Below, piece after piece: positions 1-11,476 of a stretch of 64,000 nucleotides of DNA. Made by a program: the position numbers and the translations under genes. Every line of letters begins with the position of its first letter. Position 1 is the first letter of the stretch. This stretch comes from Sthenelais limicola (taxonomy: Eukaryota > Annelida > Polychaeta > Phyllodocida > Sigalionidae): contig OW804096.1 of the NCBI GenBank assembly GCA_942159475.1, positions 103,886,194-103,950,193 of the forward strand. The letters run 5' to 3'. The notes under the pieces were generated by a model that saw only the letters and a program-made list of their open reading frames with translations, ran no database searches and was not told where the DNA came from.

Positions 1-258
1 GAACGCAAGAGGTCTGTTATGCAGTAATTATACCAGTAAGAGGTAAAATTTCTGGGTGAAATCTCGTCCTAAGGGTCTAACTTAGCCACTCAGATAAGTT
101 CTGGGTCTTGGGTAATGGGAAATATAGGGTTTTTTTCGCATCCTGTCCAATGTTCTCTAATAGTTTGTAGCCCCGATGGACGGGAGGCATGTTCTCTAGC
201 TTTTGTGTTATGCAGTGCATAATGAATTATGCCATTTCGCCAGCTAGTCCAGGACCAG
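1..258 (-). mobile_element. 3' end of an antisense CR1-like LINE
   Basis: This stretch is an inverted, diverged copy of positions about 4005-4240, the C-terminal codons and 3' UTR of the LINE at 1955-4240. Shared words in matching order include AGGTCTGTTATGCA near position 10 and a GCATAAT...CGCCAGCT block near 215-250. The copy is therefore a LINE 3' end on the minus strand, and it continues beyond the window. No open frame survives. Confidence 0.6.
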
Positions 259-1954
259 GGGCATTAGACCTGGCTCCCAGACCATCACAGAGGGTCTGGG
301 AACAGAACTGCACAAACAGTGGTGTTTACTCCGGCACTTCTGGCCGAGTAGAGTTGTAATAGAAAAACGATTTAATCACCGATTTTTAATGTTCCCAATG
401 GAAGTATATAAATGTTGACAAATGAGCAGAGCATAAATTAATACCTGTTTACGCTCTATTTTGCTTCAGCAAAATAGAGCGTAAACAGGCAGAATTACTC
501 GGGCTATACCTTATAAGACATAAGATGATAAGTCCAATCCGAACCCGGATCCAGAGTTGTCCATTCGCGACAAGGGCTTATCAGTCCAGGGGCTATAGGT
601 CTATACATAGGCTAGTATAGACATATACAATCACTACTGACTAGTATTATAAAACGTCCAGGCCGGGGCCCTAACGTTGCAGGGCCCAAACGTCCCGTGA
701 GCCCCCGGCGAGCCCCTCCAACACATTTCCATAGCTGAAGGGCTTAGGGGGAGGACAGGAGGCAATCATGGGAGGAGGAGGGAGGCAGCGCCAGTGTCAC
801 GGTACTGGATTGCGATCGGTATGAAATGGCTACCGACCAATGATTTTGTTGTTGTTGTAACTTTTATTAGCCTATATTTACAAAAGCGACACTATCGGCG
901 GGAACTAAACTCCCAACATAGGGAGGATCTAAAGCCCTACCGTAGTAATATTATTTTATTGTATAAGCAAAGGTGACAATGTTCCCTAAGGTCGACGACA
1001 GTAGGGAGGCCTTTGCAGAATTTGGTTTACATTTATTCAGATTTGTGCAAGTAGCACCACGCGCAAGTTTAAGACATAAAAAAATATATAAATATATTCA
1101 ATAAACATTCATTATAATTGAATACAATTTTAGAGTACAATTGCTCCACGCAATAATTATTTACAAATTTAAAGGATATTATAAATACACTGATGAGTAA
1201 AGATGTAAATATAAAATAAATATACATATAGCATGCGACAAGAAGCTTGCATCGAGGCAGAGCTTCTAATACTAAGTGCCTATAAAGTCAATATCGAAGC
1301 AGTACTGAGATTACAAGTATATTATATGAGATACATATATTCAGATGAATTATGTCATACTCATATGATGAGGAGGAGAAAACACTGCAAACTGGAAAAA
1401 CTGAAGAGGAGGGCCTATACTAAACCAGCTGACAGGAATTCAATACAGATAATTTTGGTCATTTCAAATGGCTGTTCGTTTAGCTAGATTTGTAAATCTG
1501 ATAGCAGTATCAGCTGTGTGCAGATTTACATCTAAAGAGTTCCAATAAAATGGTATCTTATAATAAATTGATTTTAAAATGATAGGGGTCGTAGTGACCC
1601 GAAGAGCACCTGATGTCACTACCGGCTCTCCATATATGGCAAGGCATGACCCATATATGGCAGGCGTGCCAAAATGACCGGGCTGAACAAATAGATTTAA
1701 GTTAATTCCCTATTAATAGAAATCGGGCTGTTCTCGACCAGGTGCCAGACGATCATCTACCGCAAAGCGTCATCTACCACAAAGTGAGCCGCCAAACTCG
1801 CCACATATTACGACAACCTATGTAGCAGACCCGTGGTCACCCATTACGTCACTTCATGCCTCACTGCTCATGTCTCCCTGCAACCTGTGTTAGTGGTCAG
1901 TGCTGTGCACCACTCAGTAGCTTTAGCACTGACTGATAACTTTGCATCTGGTAT
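259..1954. other. No recognisable gene; AT-rich repeat-derived DNA
   Basis: I see no coding signal here. Short frames at 794-976 and 1233-1487 show no domain and no codon character. The stretch holds a small hairpin (arms 276-283 and 293-300) and the large perfect hairpin at 444-489. Confidence 0.5.
444..489. repeat. Perfect 21-bp hairpin with 4-nt loop
   Basis: Positions 444-464 and 469-489 are exact reverse complements around the loop TTCA at 465-468. The arms begin CCTGTTTACGCTC. There is no T-run and no gene next to it, so a terminator role is not supported. Confidence 0.95.
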
Positions 1955-2070
1955 CAAAATATTTATAACAGTCTCAATGAAACAAAATTCACTTCGGCAG
2001 TTTTCTTAGACTTAAAGAAAGCGTTCGATACTGTCCACCATGATCGTTTATTAACAAAATTAGAAAATTA

Positions 2071-3004
2071 CAAGACAACCTACTACTGCCCAATTGCTAT
2101 AGTATCTTTCGATACTAGGAGGGTAGCCCAGCTGATTTGCCTAACTGCTATTTTCTTTTGCTTTAGATCTAGCTTATCAAGGACCCTAGTATAGATTGAA
2201 TCGTTTTGCTTGAAATCGATTTACAGGTTTAGGATGTTATTAGGAGATATCTAGTGCATGTAACGTATAATTGCATGTAATTTATAACTTTTATCTCGAT
2301 TATAGCTGTACCGATCTTGGCCTGAAAGTAAAATATTGCTTTCGGCAGAAAGTCTTCGAATTTTTATTAAAAGTGGGTATCGTTGGGTGTATCGGTTCAT
2401 CGTTTATATACCAAGAAGTGCATGTAATTAAAACTTTTATTTAACTCAAAACACGGACAGCATTTGAAACACGGACAGCATTTGTATACCAAGGATATAC
2501 ATATAGTTATTTAACTCAAAACACGGACAGCATTTGAAACACGGACAGCATTTGTACACCAAGGATATACATACAGTTTACGCACAAGCTTTCAAACAGC
2601 CTACTGCTATTTTTGTTTTCAGCTGAGTACTTCAGGCAGACAAGGATATCAGCCCATACTAATTTCCACCCCCTGCCTAGTACCCAACCCCCTGTCAATC
2701 ACAGCCAGTCTGTACACCTCCCTCCCTGTCCTCCCTCCTCCCTCCCTCCTCCCTCCCTGTCACTCACAGCAAACACGCCAAGCCAATACACTCCTCCACT
2801 TAGCAACACCAGCCAACACAGTCAAAACAGACCCATGTGGCCACTGACAGGCCACCCCTCCAAATCAGACTTAGCCAGGGGTGCGACAGTCTGGCTCATG
2901 TATAAGTATACCTTTCCTATAGTGATACTAAAAGGAGGCTGCGCCCATTCAATCGAAATACAACTTAAAACAGAAAAGCACTCAGAGGCTACCCTCCTAA
3001 TAAT
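2071..3004 (-). mobile_element. Family A repeat element, copy 1
   Basis: This copy interrupts the LINE RT between codons for LENY and ITGITN, so it is younger than the LINE. It has an internal 13-bp inverted repeat, TAGGAGGGTAGCC at 2116-2128 and its complement at 2987-2999. A small hairpin AGTATC-TTTC-GATACT lies at 2101-2116. Copies at 23300-24544 and 51273-52304 are in the opposite orientation. No transposase frame is visible, so it is probably non-autonomous. The superfamily is not identified and no clear target duplication was found. Confidence 0.65.
2441..2580. repeat. 70-bp tandem duplication inside family A copy 1
   Basis: Two 70-bp units start at 2441 and 2511 with few differences. 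Each unit holds two copies of the word ACACGGACAGCATTTG. The duplication is absent from the other two family A copies as far as I can see. Confidence 0.85.
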
Positions 3005-4240
3005 ATAACTGGAATCACAAACACTTGGTTTAAAAACTACTTATCAAACAGGAAACAGTCTGTACGAATAAATGGTCTTACTTCTAAACAGGAGTCAGTA
3101 ACCTTCGGCATACCCCAAGGAACCATTTTAGGGCCAATCCTATTGTCCATATATATCAATGATCTAAACAAAATGATTGAAAACTCTACAATACAACATT
3201 ATGCCGATGATACGATTCTTATTAATAGTAACAAGAATGAAAAAGAAATGTACCAACAACTTCAGGATAATTTAGACCGAATTGATACATGGTGCAAAGT
3301 TAACAAGATCTCGATGAATGTTTTTCGAAAATGCAGTACGTACAATTTAACATAGGTCGCAAAAAAATAGCAAAGGAGCAAGACAAAACGATCTTATATT
3401 AGGAAATGAGAATCTAGCTCAAGTCAAACAATATAAGTACCTCGGTCTGATCATAGATGAGAAACTAAACTTCCAAGCTCACCTTCAAACAGTTATAAAT
3501 AAGGTGAAATGGAAAGTCAACCTATTACGAAAATCAAGTTATGTCTTAACCAAAAAATCAAAACAGATATTGTAAGAATGCTTATCATCCCATTAATTGA
3601 CTATGGTGATATCTTCTATTCATCTGCATGTCAGAAGTTGATAAGAAGACTGCATACACTTCTGAACTCAGCAATACGATACATACTAAAACTAGAAAAG
3701 AGAACAAATGTTGATCGATATGCCAAACTAGGAATACAAAGCAATAGTTCAAGGGCTAAAAAACATATGCTAGAAGCTGCCTTCTACCTAACACAAACGA
3801 ATAACAATCTTGACAAAAAACGCCTGGCCACTAGAAGCCATGCCAGAAACAGAAGAAATCTTTTAATCAACTAACCGAAAACCACTTTTTATAAAAATAG
3901 CTTTATTTACAGGGCCTAATCGGCCTGGAATTCACTCCCTACCCGAGCACACCAACTTGAAACAAGATTGGAATTCAAAAAGGTACCTAGACGAGCTGGC
4001 GAAAATGGCATAATTATTTATTATGCACCGCATAAAACCAGAACAATCGCCATTCCTCCTTCTGAGATACAAATTATACTGGACAACTTCCTCCATGATT
4101 GGGAAACCCCCCCTATTTCTCATTGTCCAAGACCCAAAAGTTACATGAGTGCCTAAGTTAGAGCCTTAGGGAGAGATTGGACCAAGATTTTTTAGCTCTT
4201 ACTGGTATAATAAGTGCATAACAGACCTCTCACGTTCAGG

Positions 4241-5311
4241 CTTTATCTGCATGAGGACGTCGAAATCAGACATCGCTGCCTCCAATATTGTGGTCCTTAC
4301 ACCTTGTGCCTATGTGGTAAACTAACAGGAAGTGAGAGGAATGGTTTCTCACCCTTTTGAGCTGGATTAAAGCTCAAAAACGATAGGCCTATTATTTTGG
4401 ACGCGTCAGGAGACGCCATATGGGGAGAGGGAAGCAGGTAGGGTGTTGACAGTGTTAATCTTACAAAAGAATCCATATTTATGGACGTAAAATGCCACAA
4501 AATGAGTTTGCGCCCCCAGCGCCCACCTGGTGCCATCATACCCTCTGGATCGAAACATTACAAATAATGAGAATGAGTAATAGCAACTTATAAATGCAAA
4601 GCTAACTAGTTGATTATGTGAAACTGATCCCTCAAATTGTATTGCTAAGGCAAGTCAAGATGAGAAATTATTTGAACCTGGTTTAATTAGCCTAGCTTAT
4701 TGTTACTGTCAAGAACAGTATTTATTATAATTTTATTGTTTTATACCGTGCTGTATTATCCTCTAAATTTATATACTCTGTACTGAGTTAGGGTAGCGGC
4801 TGGGAGAGCTGGATTATTAATCTAGATGTCTGCCTACCTGTTTGTTGTTCTTTCGTTTGTTATATTTGCATTGTCTATTATTGTACTATGTGAATCTCGA
4901 CGAGAGGCGACCAATAACCGCCTTAAGAAGGCGGTGCACAAGCAGGCATATTTCGAACCCTTCTGTCGCCCCGGGCCTTCACAGCCATGGCTCAATACCT
5001 TCCACAACTCAACCTGGCCGTGTCGTTTTCCTATTACACATACCGATAGCTGACAACCTTACACAGAAATCGCAACGATATGACTTCCTCTGCAAGTTCT
5101 GTCCGAAGAACTAATCAATCTAGGCTGTAAAATAGATTTTCGATATTTCTATACTAATCCTATGGGGATGCGTTGGCACGTTTGCGCCACCACGTTTGCG
5201 CCCTAAGAGAACCACTGTGCTTACTGCACCGGTTCCCGGAAGTCACGTTTACGCTAATAAACGTAACCGGCAAATGGGATATATTCGAAATGGATAGCTG
5301 TAGTGTTGATA
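4241..5311. other. No supported gene; one short hydrophobic ORF
   Basis: The only frame of note is 4826-5053 (+, 75 codons). It has a hydrophobic N-terminus resembling a signal or anchor segment, followed by a basic stretch. An overlapping frame, no domain and the small palindrome CCGCCTTAAGAAGGCGG (4918-4934) inside it argue against a real gene. I would not annotate it as coding. Confidence 0.3.
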
Positions 5312-5434
5312 TATTTATAGGGTGGGTAGCGTAGACGTACACAGTACGTCTACGGTATTTAACACTAAATCAAATGGATATTGTAGGTAGGAGGGATAGA
5401 GAGAGCTAGGGTGGATGGATGGGTTCTATTTCCG
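5312..5434. repeat. Dispersed repeat unit with hairpin, copy 1
   Basis: The unit has a TATTTATAGGGTGG start, a perfect hairpin (11-bp arms 5330-5340 and 5344-5354, loop ACA), then a 76-bp block beginning TTAACACTAAATC (5359-5434). The flanking blocks recur at 5953-6097, but the hairpin stem does not. Confidence 0.8.
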
Positions 5435-5952
5435 AATCAAAACAACCAAACAAAAGCAATACGCATACGGTAGTAGGCCTAGGCCTACACTAAGTATGCC
5501 ACAAAAATAAATCATCCCGAAGGGCCTCCTAGCGGTTTTGATACTTCTGGACTTTGCGCAACCGACCCGCCCCCTACAGGGCGGATTTAGACCACCTTTA
5601 AACTTCCTTACGTTGCTCAAATACCCCTGGTCTTCTCAGTTATACAGAACTCCCAGCCATGGACCTGTTTTTTATGTTTTCCCATCTAAATGGGTACCAT
5701 TACATCATCTGAATGGCAAGTTTTGTTCCTCATTAGGCCTTTTCAGGGGACGACTTATATATAATATGGTACAGGAAAGTAGCAATTTTAAATATAAAAA
5801 GTGGCACCCAATTTGTTCTGAGTCCCAGCTAGCCCTTTCGGACCTCCTCCCCTCTAGTACACATGCACTGTGTTTACATAGCTTCAATACTGGTCACTGC
5901 CACCATTACATAACACCCACGCTCACTGAGGCATGTTCACTCACAGTAGGCC

Positions 5953-6097
5953 TATTTATAGGGTGGCTTGTGGAGGATGGCTTGTGAAGCTTAGTCACCA
6001 CCATGTGGTGACTAGGCTTTATTAACACTAAATCAAATGGATATTGTAGGTAGGAGGGGTAGAGACAGGGTGGGTGGGTGGATGGGTTCTATTTCCG
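5953..6097. repeat. Dispersed repeat unit with hairpin, copy 2
   Basis: The same outer blocks as at 5312-5434 flank an unrelated hairpin. Arms 5988-6001 and 6005-6018 pair over 14 bp with one T-G wobble around the loop CAT. The 3' block starts at 6022. Confidence 0.8.
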
Positions 6098-6194
6098 TCA
6101 AAATAACAAACCCCAATGCCCAAAAACAGACACAAAATCAGTAAGTAACACCACCCCAAAATACTCGCGGGTAAAATTTCTGGATAAATAAAGT

Positions 6195-6380
6195 AGTATC
6201 TTATCTTATCTCTCCTCTCCCATTCTCTTTCCTCCCCCTTCCCCTCTCCTTCTGTGACCTTCTCTCTCTCCTTTCTTATTTGCTAAACTAATAATCCCTC
6301 CCTCTCCCTCTCTCTCTTTCCTTTTCCTCCCCCTCCCCGACTAAGGGGAGGGGGAGGAAAAGGAAAATTGATAGATGTAA
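6195..6380. repeat. Polypyrimidine tract ending in a perfect 22-bp hairpin
   Basis: The tract is mostly CT-rich up to 6338. Positions 6317-6338 and 6345-6366 are exact reverse complements around GACTAA, so pyrimidines switch to purines at the loop. A (GT)n microsatellite follows at 6383-6401. Such DNA can form cruciform or triplex structures. Confidence 0.9.
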
Positions 6381-6401
6381 TGGTGTGTGTGTGTGTGTGT
6401 G

Positions 6402-6812
6402 GTGGGGATGCAAGTACTTTTCAATGAAACCCTCTTTTATCTGTCTTTCTCATCTCTCCTCTCCCTCTCTTCTGCTCTCCCCTCTCCTCAATTGTGCTCT
6501 CTCTACTCCCTTCCTTATCCATTTCTCTCCTTTATTTTTTATCTCCTTAAATTCTTAATTCTAAAATTCTTAAAATGTTAATCTTAAATCCTCATTATTT
6601 CTGTTTTAAAATAAATTGGTTTCCAGTGTTAAATTTGTCTAAGTCTAACATTCAGAATAATGAAGGTATCGTTCCATTTCTTTCTCAGAGTATACCGAAA
6701 GAGGGTGGAGGGGAGAGTGAAGAGGAGAGGGGGAAAAGAGAGAATTGCAGATCTAACCTGCTATATTCCAAGTGCCGAAGGCGCTTGTAGCAGAAATAAA
6801 ACTCTAGTTCCC
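6402..6812. other. No gene; AT-rich and pyrimidine-rich sequence
   Basis: Short frames here (6387-6581, 6575-6790) follow the CT-rich composition and carry no domain. Nothing else was recognised. Confidence 0.4.
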
Positions 6813-8246
6813 GTCACGGGGTTGCGACGGAGGCGCCCCGAGATCGAGGCGCCCAGATCGAAGCGTCAAGCGCCAGGACCCAAGCGCCCCGGTCTAAGAT
6901 CGAGGCGCCCACCGCTTACATCGAGGCGCCCTGCCGGTGTTAGATCGAAGCGCCCCGGCCCAAGATCGAGGCGCCCACGGCAAGCCAAGCATCAAGAAGC
7001 ATGGCTCCGATTTATCTAATGATACACAAATATAAACAATGAGTCCACTACTGCCTTTACTGACTTAGGACAACCAATTAACCTCTCCACGAGCGGGGCT
7101 ATGCTCCGCCCACTGTCTCACGGGACTACACGCGTTAAAAGTTTTATCTTGGAGAAAGATATGAGATTAGTTTATAGCTAAGATCAGTACTGGCATGACA
7201 ATGGCTTATTGGAAATTGAAATTAACATCCATTGTGCGGATTGAGTGAGTCAGTATTCAAGCATTATTATTTTGCATAAAATGCTATGATTAATTTCAAA
7301 TATGTTCAGATAAAACGTTAGGCTACTTCTATACTGAATACTAGAAGATTTATATCAAGGCAACACATAAAGAACAACTGTATAACTTAATGTAACAATG
7401 TTAATTGTTTGTATGTCTGGCCTTAATTGAAATAAGATAATACTTCATGATGAATAATACCATATTTAACAGCAAATATAAATATATTTAGTGGAATATT
7501 TAAATGATCAATAGTTGAATTTAAAAAAAGAGGGATTGAGGGAGATGGAGAGAGATTATTTCTAATGTAAGATATATGTTATATCTTAGTTATCTACATT
7601 TGTCTCCTGTATAAGGAGATTTTTTTTAGAAGGGATCTATCTTTTTCCACAAGTTTGATCTGTTATTTTGGTGATTTTCTTTATGTTTGTTAAAATCAAC
7701 CACCCTGGTGAGGGTAAGGGTCATTGGTGGGTCCATACCACCCGCGAGAATAATCCTAAACACTTTAAATCCAATGAAAAAACCTATATTTGGGGCAAAA
7801 GATGGTACATTTCTATGTTAAAGCATAGGCTGTGTTTACGTTGATGTCTGAGGTTCCAGAATATCAACATGCAGTGCGCGCTAAACACCCCATGTGGGGC
7901 ACATCTGTTTATGGTTTCAAGCGCGGTGACTGGCTATCTGTTAATGAAGGGGGTGGACCTTCGATGTTCGTGGAGAGGTTAATTTAAGGTTAGGGTTAGG
8001 GTTATTATAAGGATTTGTTCAAATATTTGGCGATTTTATAACGACACGTAAAAAAACGGCCGTCCCTACCCTTATAGCTGGGGCGCTTCGATCTAAGCCC
8101 GGGCGCCTCGGTCTACGGGCGGCAAGGCGCTTCGATGTATGCGGTGGGCGCCTCGATCTTAGCCGGGGCGCTTGGGTCTCGGGCAGGGCGCCTCGAACTC
8201 GGGGCGCCTCGATCTCGGGGCGCCTCCATCGTACAATCCCCGTCAC
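6813..8246. mobile_element. Putative DNA element with repeat-array inverted ends
   Basis: The left end (about 6813-6985) and right end (about 8080-8246) are long imperfect inverted repeats. Each arm is built from degenerate copies of a word like GATCGAGGCGCCC, present many times on the + strand at left and inverted at right. The outer tips also match: a TCACGGGG-like tip, then GGAGGCGCCCCGAGATCGAGG. The 1.1-kb centre is AT-rich and carries no transposase frame. A short TTAGGG run lies near 7987-8007. This layout fits a non-autonomous foldback-type DNA element with arrayed binding sites. The superfamily and target duplication are not resolved. Confidence 0.6.
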
Positions 8247-8554
8247 CACTGGCACTGCGCTCTGAGGCCGGTCCCTCTCCCCTTACAATCAGTCACCCCT
8301 GACCTTATGCAAACAACACAAATAAACTATAAGCTATGTTAGTTCTTTCTCTAATCCTCATGAAGCTAACCTGGTAGATCAAAGCAGATTTTTACTTTTT
8401 AGTTTCGAGTTTACCAAAAATCGGGAGCTTTTTCTTCGCAGGTTGAGGAAGACCGGAAATGAACAAAACTGGTGAAAGTTACAACCGGCTACTCCCGCTC
8501 AGGTACTGATTCTACCCTTAACCACGAGGTGGCGACAGGCGATCATTGTCCAAG

Positions 8555-8610
8555 ATGTCGGCGTTAGTAAGACAATCCTGCAACTTGCTAAGACAAGGGC
8601 TGTGCACCAG
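8555..8610 (+). CDS. First coding exon of a nuclear gene (probable mitochondrial presequence)
   Basis: ATG at 8555 sits in a good context (A at -3). The exon reads 18 codons plus two bases, then a GTAAAT donor at 8611. The peptide begins MSALVRQSCNLLRQGLC and is basic, with Arg, Ser and Leu and no acidic residue, as expected of a mitochondrial targeting sequence. The two leftover bases AG need an acceptor exon supplying one base, which is exactly what 44927 offers, giving Arg at the junction. No other frame competes here. The upstream 8247-8554 stretch is not transposon-like and may hold the promoter, but I see no TATA box. The product is not identified; see the exon at 44927. Confidence 0.55.
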
Positions 8611-8649
8611 GTAAATTATGTACATTTATTGCTTTAGTTTTGCATATTA

Positions 8650-10389
8650 TGAGAGTCAGCATAAAGAAATCTATCATGCCTCGCTGTAACATTAAAATGA
8701 CCTCTCTCAGAGACCAAAAAAGATTGTTGAGTGTAGTGACCTTGTCCTTCGTCTACCGCCTAGACTAGGCCTTCACTGACACTGCGAACTATTAGGTGAA
8801 CGATTATGCATGACCTGTGGCTGTGATGAAGTCGATTGACTCAATGTTATTATAACTTCATTTTGACTTGCGGTTACTGTGAAGAGAGCTAAGGTCGTTG
8901 ACGGTTGTGGTTGTTTAAACCTAAGAGCAATACTAGGATTGTATTGCCTATAATATTGCATTTTGAGCGGTATTAGGTGCACGTCCCATAGAGTCTCATA
9001 GTAAACTTTTGACATTTAATCCCCCGAAAAATATAGAAAACCTTCATCAAATAAAAATCGCTTTCATTGACACCAAGTCCAAGTTTGACCTTGTAAGTAT
9101 CACATATGTTGAGAGCGAAACAATTTCTCATCGTTTTCATATAGAAACAGGAGTGTAAACTTAGGGGTTTTATTACCTTTCCGGACTGGCAGGTTTGGTC
9201 ATTTATCATGAAATGGTCTAGGTAGAATATCCCCTCTGGGACCGCCCTGAGGTGGACAGCTTTCATATCTATTCCTATGCTAAAGGGGATCGCTGGTAAT
9301 GAATGTCCGATTCTTGACCTACACAAATAAACACACTCTAAAACTTGAATCCACTTAATCGCTGATGTAGCCCCTATGATACTTGCATGTAATCCATAAA
9401 TACCTAACGTCATGAGTAATAATGTATTTTGAGCGAGGAGCCAAGTTGAATAGCCACCATTTTGATTCATTGGAGCTCATCGTTTGTCCTTCCGGTTTGA
9501 AGGGGAATAGTCATTAAAGTACAAGCTCTCTTTGTTCCTGCTCAAATTTAGTTGCCATCTTGAATGTCTGTGAAGAGAGTTCAGGGAAGCTCACTAAATG
9601 CTCCCTTCTTCCCACTTCCTGTCACATGACTTGAACTCAAACATGGTACCTATTACGTGCGCGCCTGCATCGCCTAAAACAATTTAGCAACTCAAAACAA
9701 TATTTATACCCTTTGGAGAATACCCATATTACTCGGGAAGGAGTGTGCCGACAAGATTTAAAAGGTGAACAAGTTTATTCATGTGCCCTGCATTTACTTT
9801 GTAAGCACACAACGATTAGGTGATCTCCCTGCCTGACAGGGCCCTTTGCCACCAGCTCTGGCCGTCTGGGTGGTGACCCTAGAGCTGGCTGCTGGCTAGA
9901 AATGGTCATATATCATATCAATATCACTTTTTAAGGAAAGGTGTTATCCATAATATAGGCAACCTATATATATTTTATAACCTGGGACATAAGGAACTTT
10001 GTTGTTAAAATATTAATGAAATTTTGTTGTCATGGTTACCATGCGGCACAAGCCAGTGTAACAATTTTTTCAATTATTTACCATAAATTTGTGTCTAATC
10101 ATGTATTTTAGCCCCCAAATGACAAAATTATTTATTTTACAACTTCATGGTCTAGGAAAACTTGTAGGGCACGTTTACCTCTATTAGTTAAAAGAATGAT
10201 CGTTGAAATCCATCCTTTTTTTTTAGTTCGATTGGGATTCAAAGTAAGGATTAAAATACTTTTCCCTGATGTAGGGCACCCTATAGCCCAAAACGTTGGA
10301 ATAAATAAAGTCAAGTATACTAAGGATTAAAATATCCAATTTTGACAATTTTTGTGTTGGTCAAGGTAATTTCCCCATGGCAAAGATAG
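8650..10389. other. No recognisable feature
   Basis: This is ordinary AT-rich sequence. The longest frames (8973-9470 minus, 8773-9015 minus) have no domain and no supporting start context. It is probably intron of the gene starting at 8555. Confidence 0.4.
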
Positions 10390-11476
10390 CAGTGTGTGAA
10401 ATTAGCACCCGCCCACTGCCAAATGCGGGTAAAAATTTGTGCGGGCAGGTAAAACCGTCAAGTTACCCGCCCTCCTTGGCCGGTGAATGAAAATGAGCTT
10501 CAGATTATAGTGAAGATGAACATGACGAGGCAAAAATAACATGCCAAATGGAAGCGTTTCTGTAAAACTACATATATGAGTAATTCTCCCAGTAGGACGT
10601 CAGTTGGTCTTTTGTGGGAACCCCACTTTTAAAGTTCTTATGCCAAAATCTTCACCGCTATTGTGATAAAAGGGCTTTAAAATAAGTAATAGGTATGGAA
10701 TTTGGATAGAATACACAGGCGTATTAAGAAAATATATTACTTCTCCTAGAAAAAATGGTTTCTACACATGCAAAGATGTTCATTATCATGAATTTACAAC
10801 TGGCTCCAAAACAATGAAATACTCCAAGAGTAACTATTAGTATCAAATTTCATTTAGTTTTTTGTCTGGGGAAGATATATATGCATGTATGTTTTGATAA
10901 ATATTAGGTAATATTATGAATATAAAGAGACCCTCCTATTCAAACTCAGTGATTTTATAGTAATAAAATAGATATTTTTATTTTTACAAAATCAAGTCAA
11001 ACTTCTGGTAAGAACCAGGCCCTCTTTTGTGACCAACATCCATTCTCTAGCTTTGACTTTTCATTTAATTTTGCTGGCCGAATTTGTGGGTAATTTACCT
11101 CATTCTTACACTAAATCATGAATTGATAAATCACGGGAAAATGATAGGAAAAATATTAGTATCAGAAGCATAGGTGTAGGAATCGGAATGTTTGCCCAGC
11201 CTTCCCAAACTTCACCTGCATTATGCTGATATTCCCTGCTATATGTATACCAATGATTGTAGAGATTCAATGAATTTTCAATCGAAATCTGTTACTATAT
11301 TATTTTGGTACAAAGAAAGAATGGTATTTTATTATTTACTTGTATGATTGAAAGCACCTCTGACTTCTGTCATTAAATTTTAATTTGTGGGCGGGTAAAT
11401 TCATGTGTGGGCGGGTAAATATCTGCATTTACCCGCCAAGTTGGTGGGTGGAGAAAAAAGTTAATTTCGCACTCTG
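10390..11476. mobile_element. Non-autonomous hAT-like element with 5-bp target duplication
   Basis: The ends are inverted repeats: CAGTGTGTGAAATTAGC at the left and the complement of CAGAGTGCGAAATTAAC at the right. The 5-bp word GATAG flanks both sides (10385-10389 and 11477-11481). A second copy starting CAGTGTGCGAAATTAGC begins at 63765. The interior has GC-rich GCGGGTAAA words near both ends and no transposase frame. CAG-starting ends fit hAT elements. hAT groups with 5-bp duplications are, to my knowledge, recognised in Repbase. Confidence 0.7.

Larger units (their letters stand above)
1955..4240 (+). pseudogene. Decayed CR1/L2-like LINE reverse transcriptase, split by a family A element
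   Basis: This is the 3' half of a non-LTR retrotransposon ORF2. Before the interruption (1985-2070) it encodes the RT palm motif FLDLKKAFDTVHHDRLL. After it (from about 3004) come a PQGTILGP block, INDLN and YADD (3143-3355), then the post-RT region with YKYLGL near 3440 and DYGDIFYSSA in the frame 3509-3874. Coding decays into several frames with stops, and the tail runs to about 4010. The 3' UTR to about 4240 is shared, inverted, with the start of the window. The endonuclease and N-terminal part are missing, which suggests 5' truncation. The CR1/L2 placement rests on motif style only. Confidence 0.85.

Noticed and set aside
444..489. Hairpin considered as a transcription terminator or microRNA precursor
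   Set aside because: There is no gene or T-run beside it. A perfect stem with a 4-nt loop is unlike animal pre-miRNAs, which have bulges and larger loops.
2613..3008. 131-codon + ORF rich in Pro and Ser
   Set aside because: It is inside family A copy 1 and follows the CCTCCCTCC low-complexity text. It is not kept in the other copies.
7987..8007. TTAGGG repeats suggesting a telomere remnant
   Set aside because: Only two to three units occur inside a transposon-like element, too few to infer a telomeric origin.
6813..8246. Arrays considered as a CRISPR
   Set aside because: The units are degenerate and nearly contiguous, without uniform spacers. The organism is an animal and no cas genes are present.
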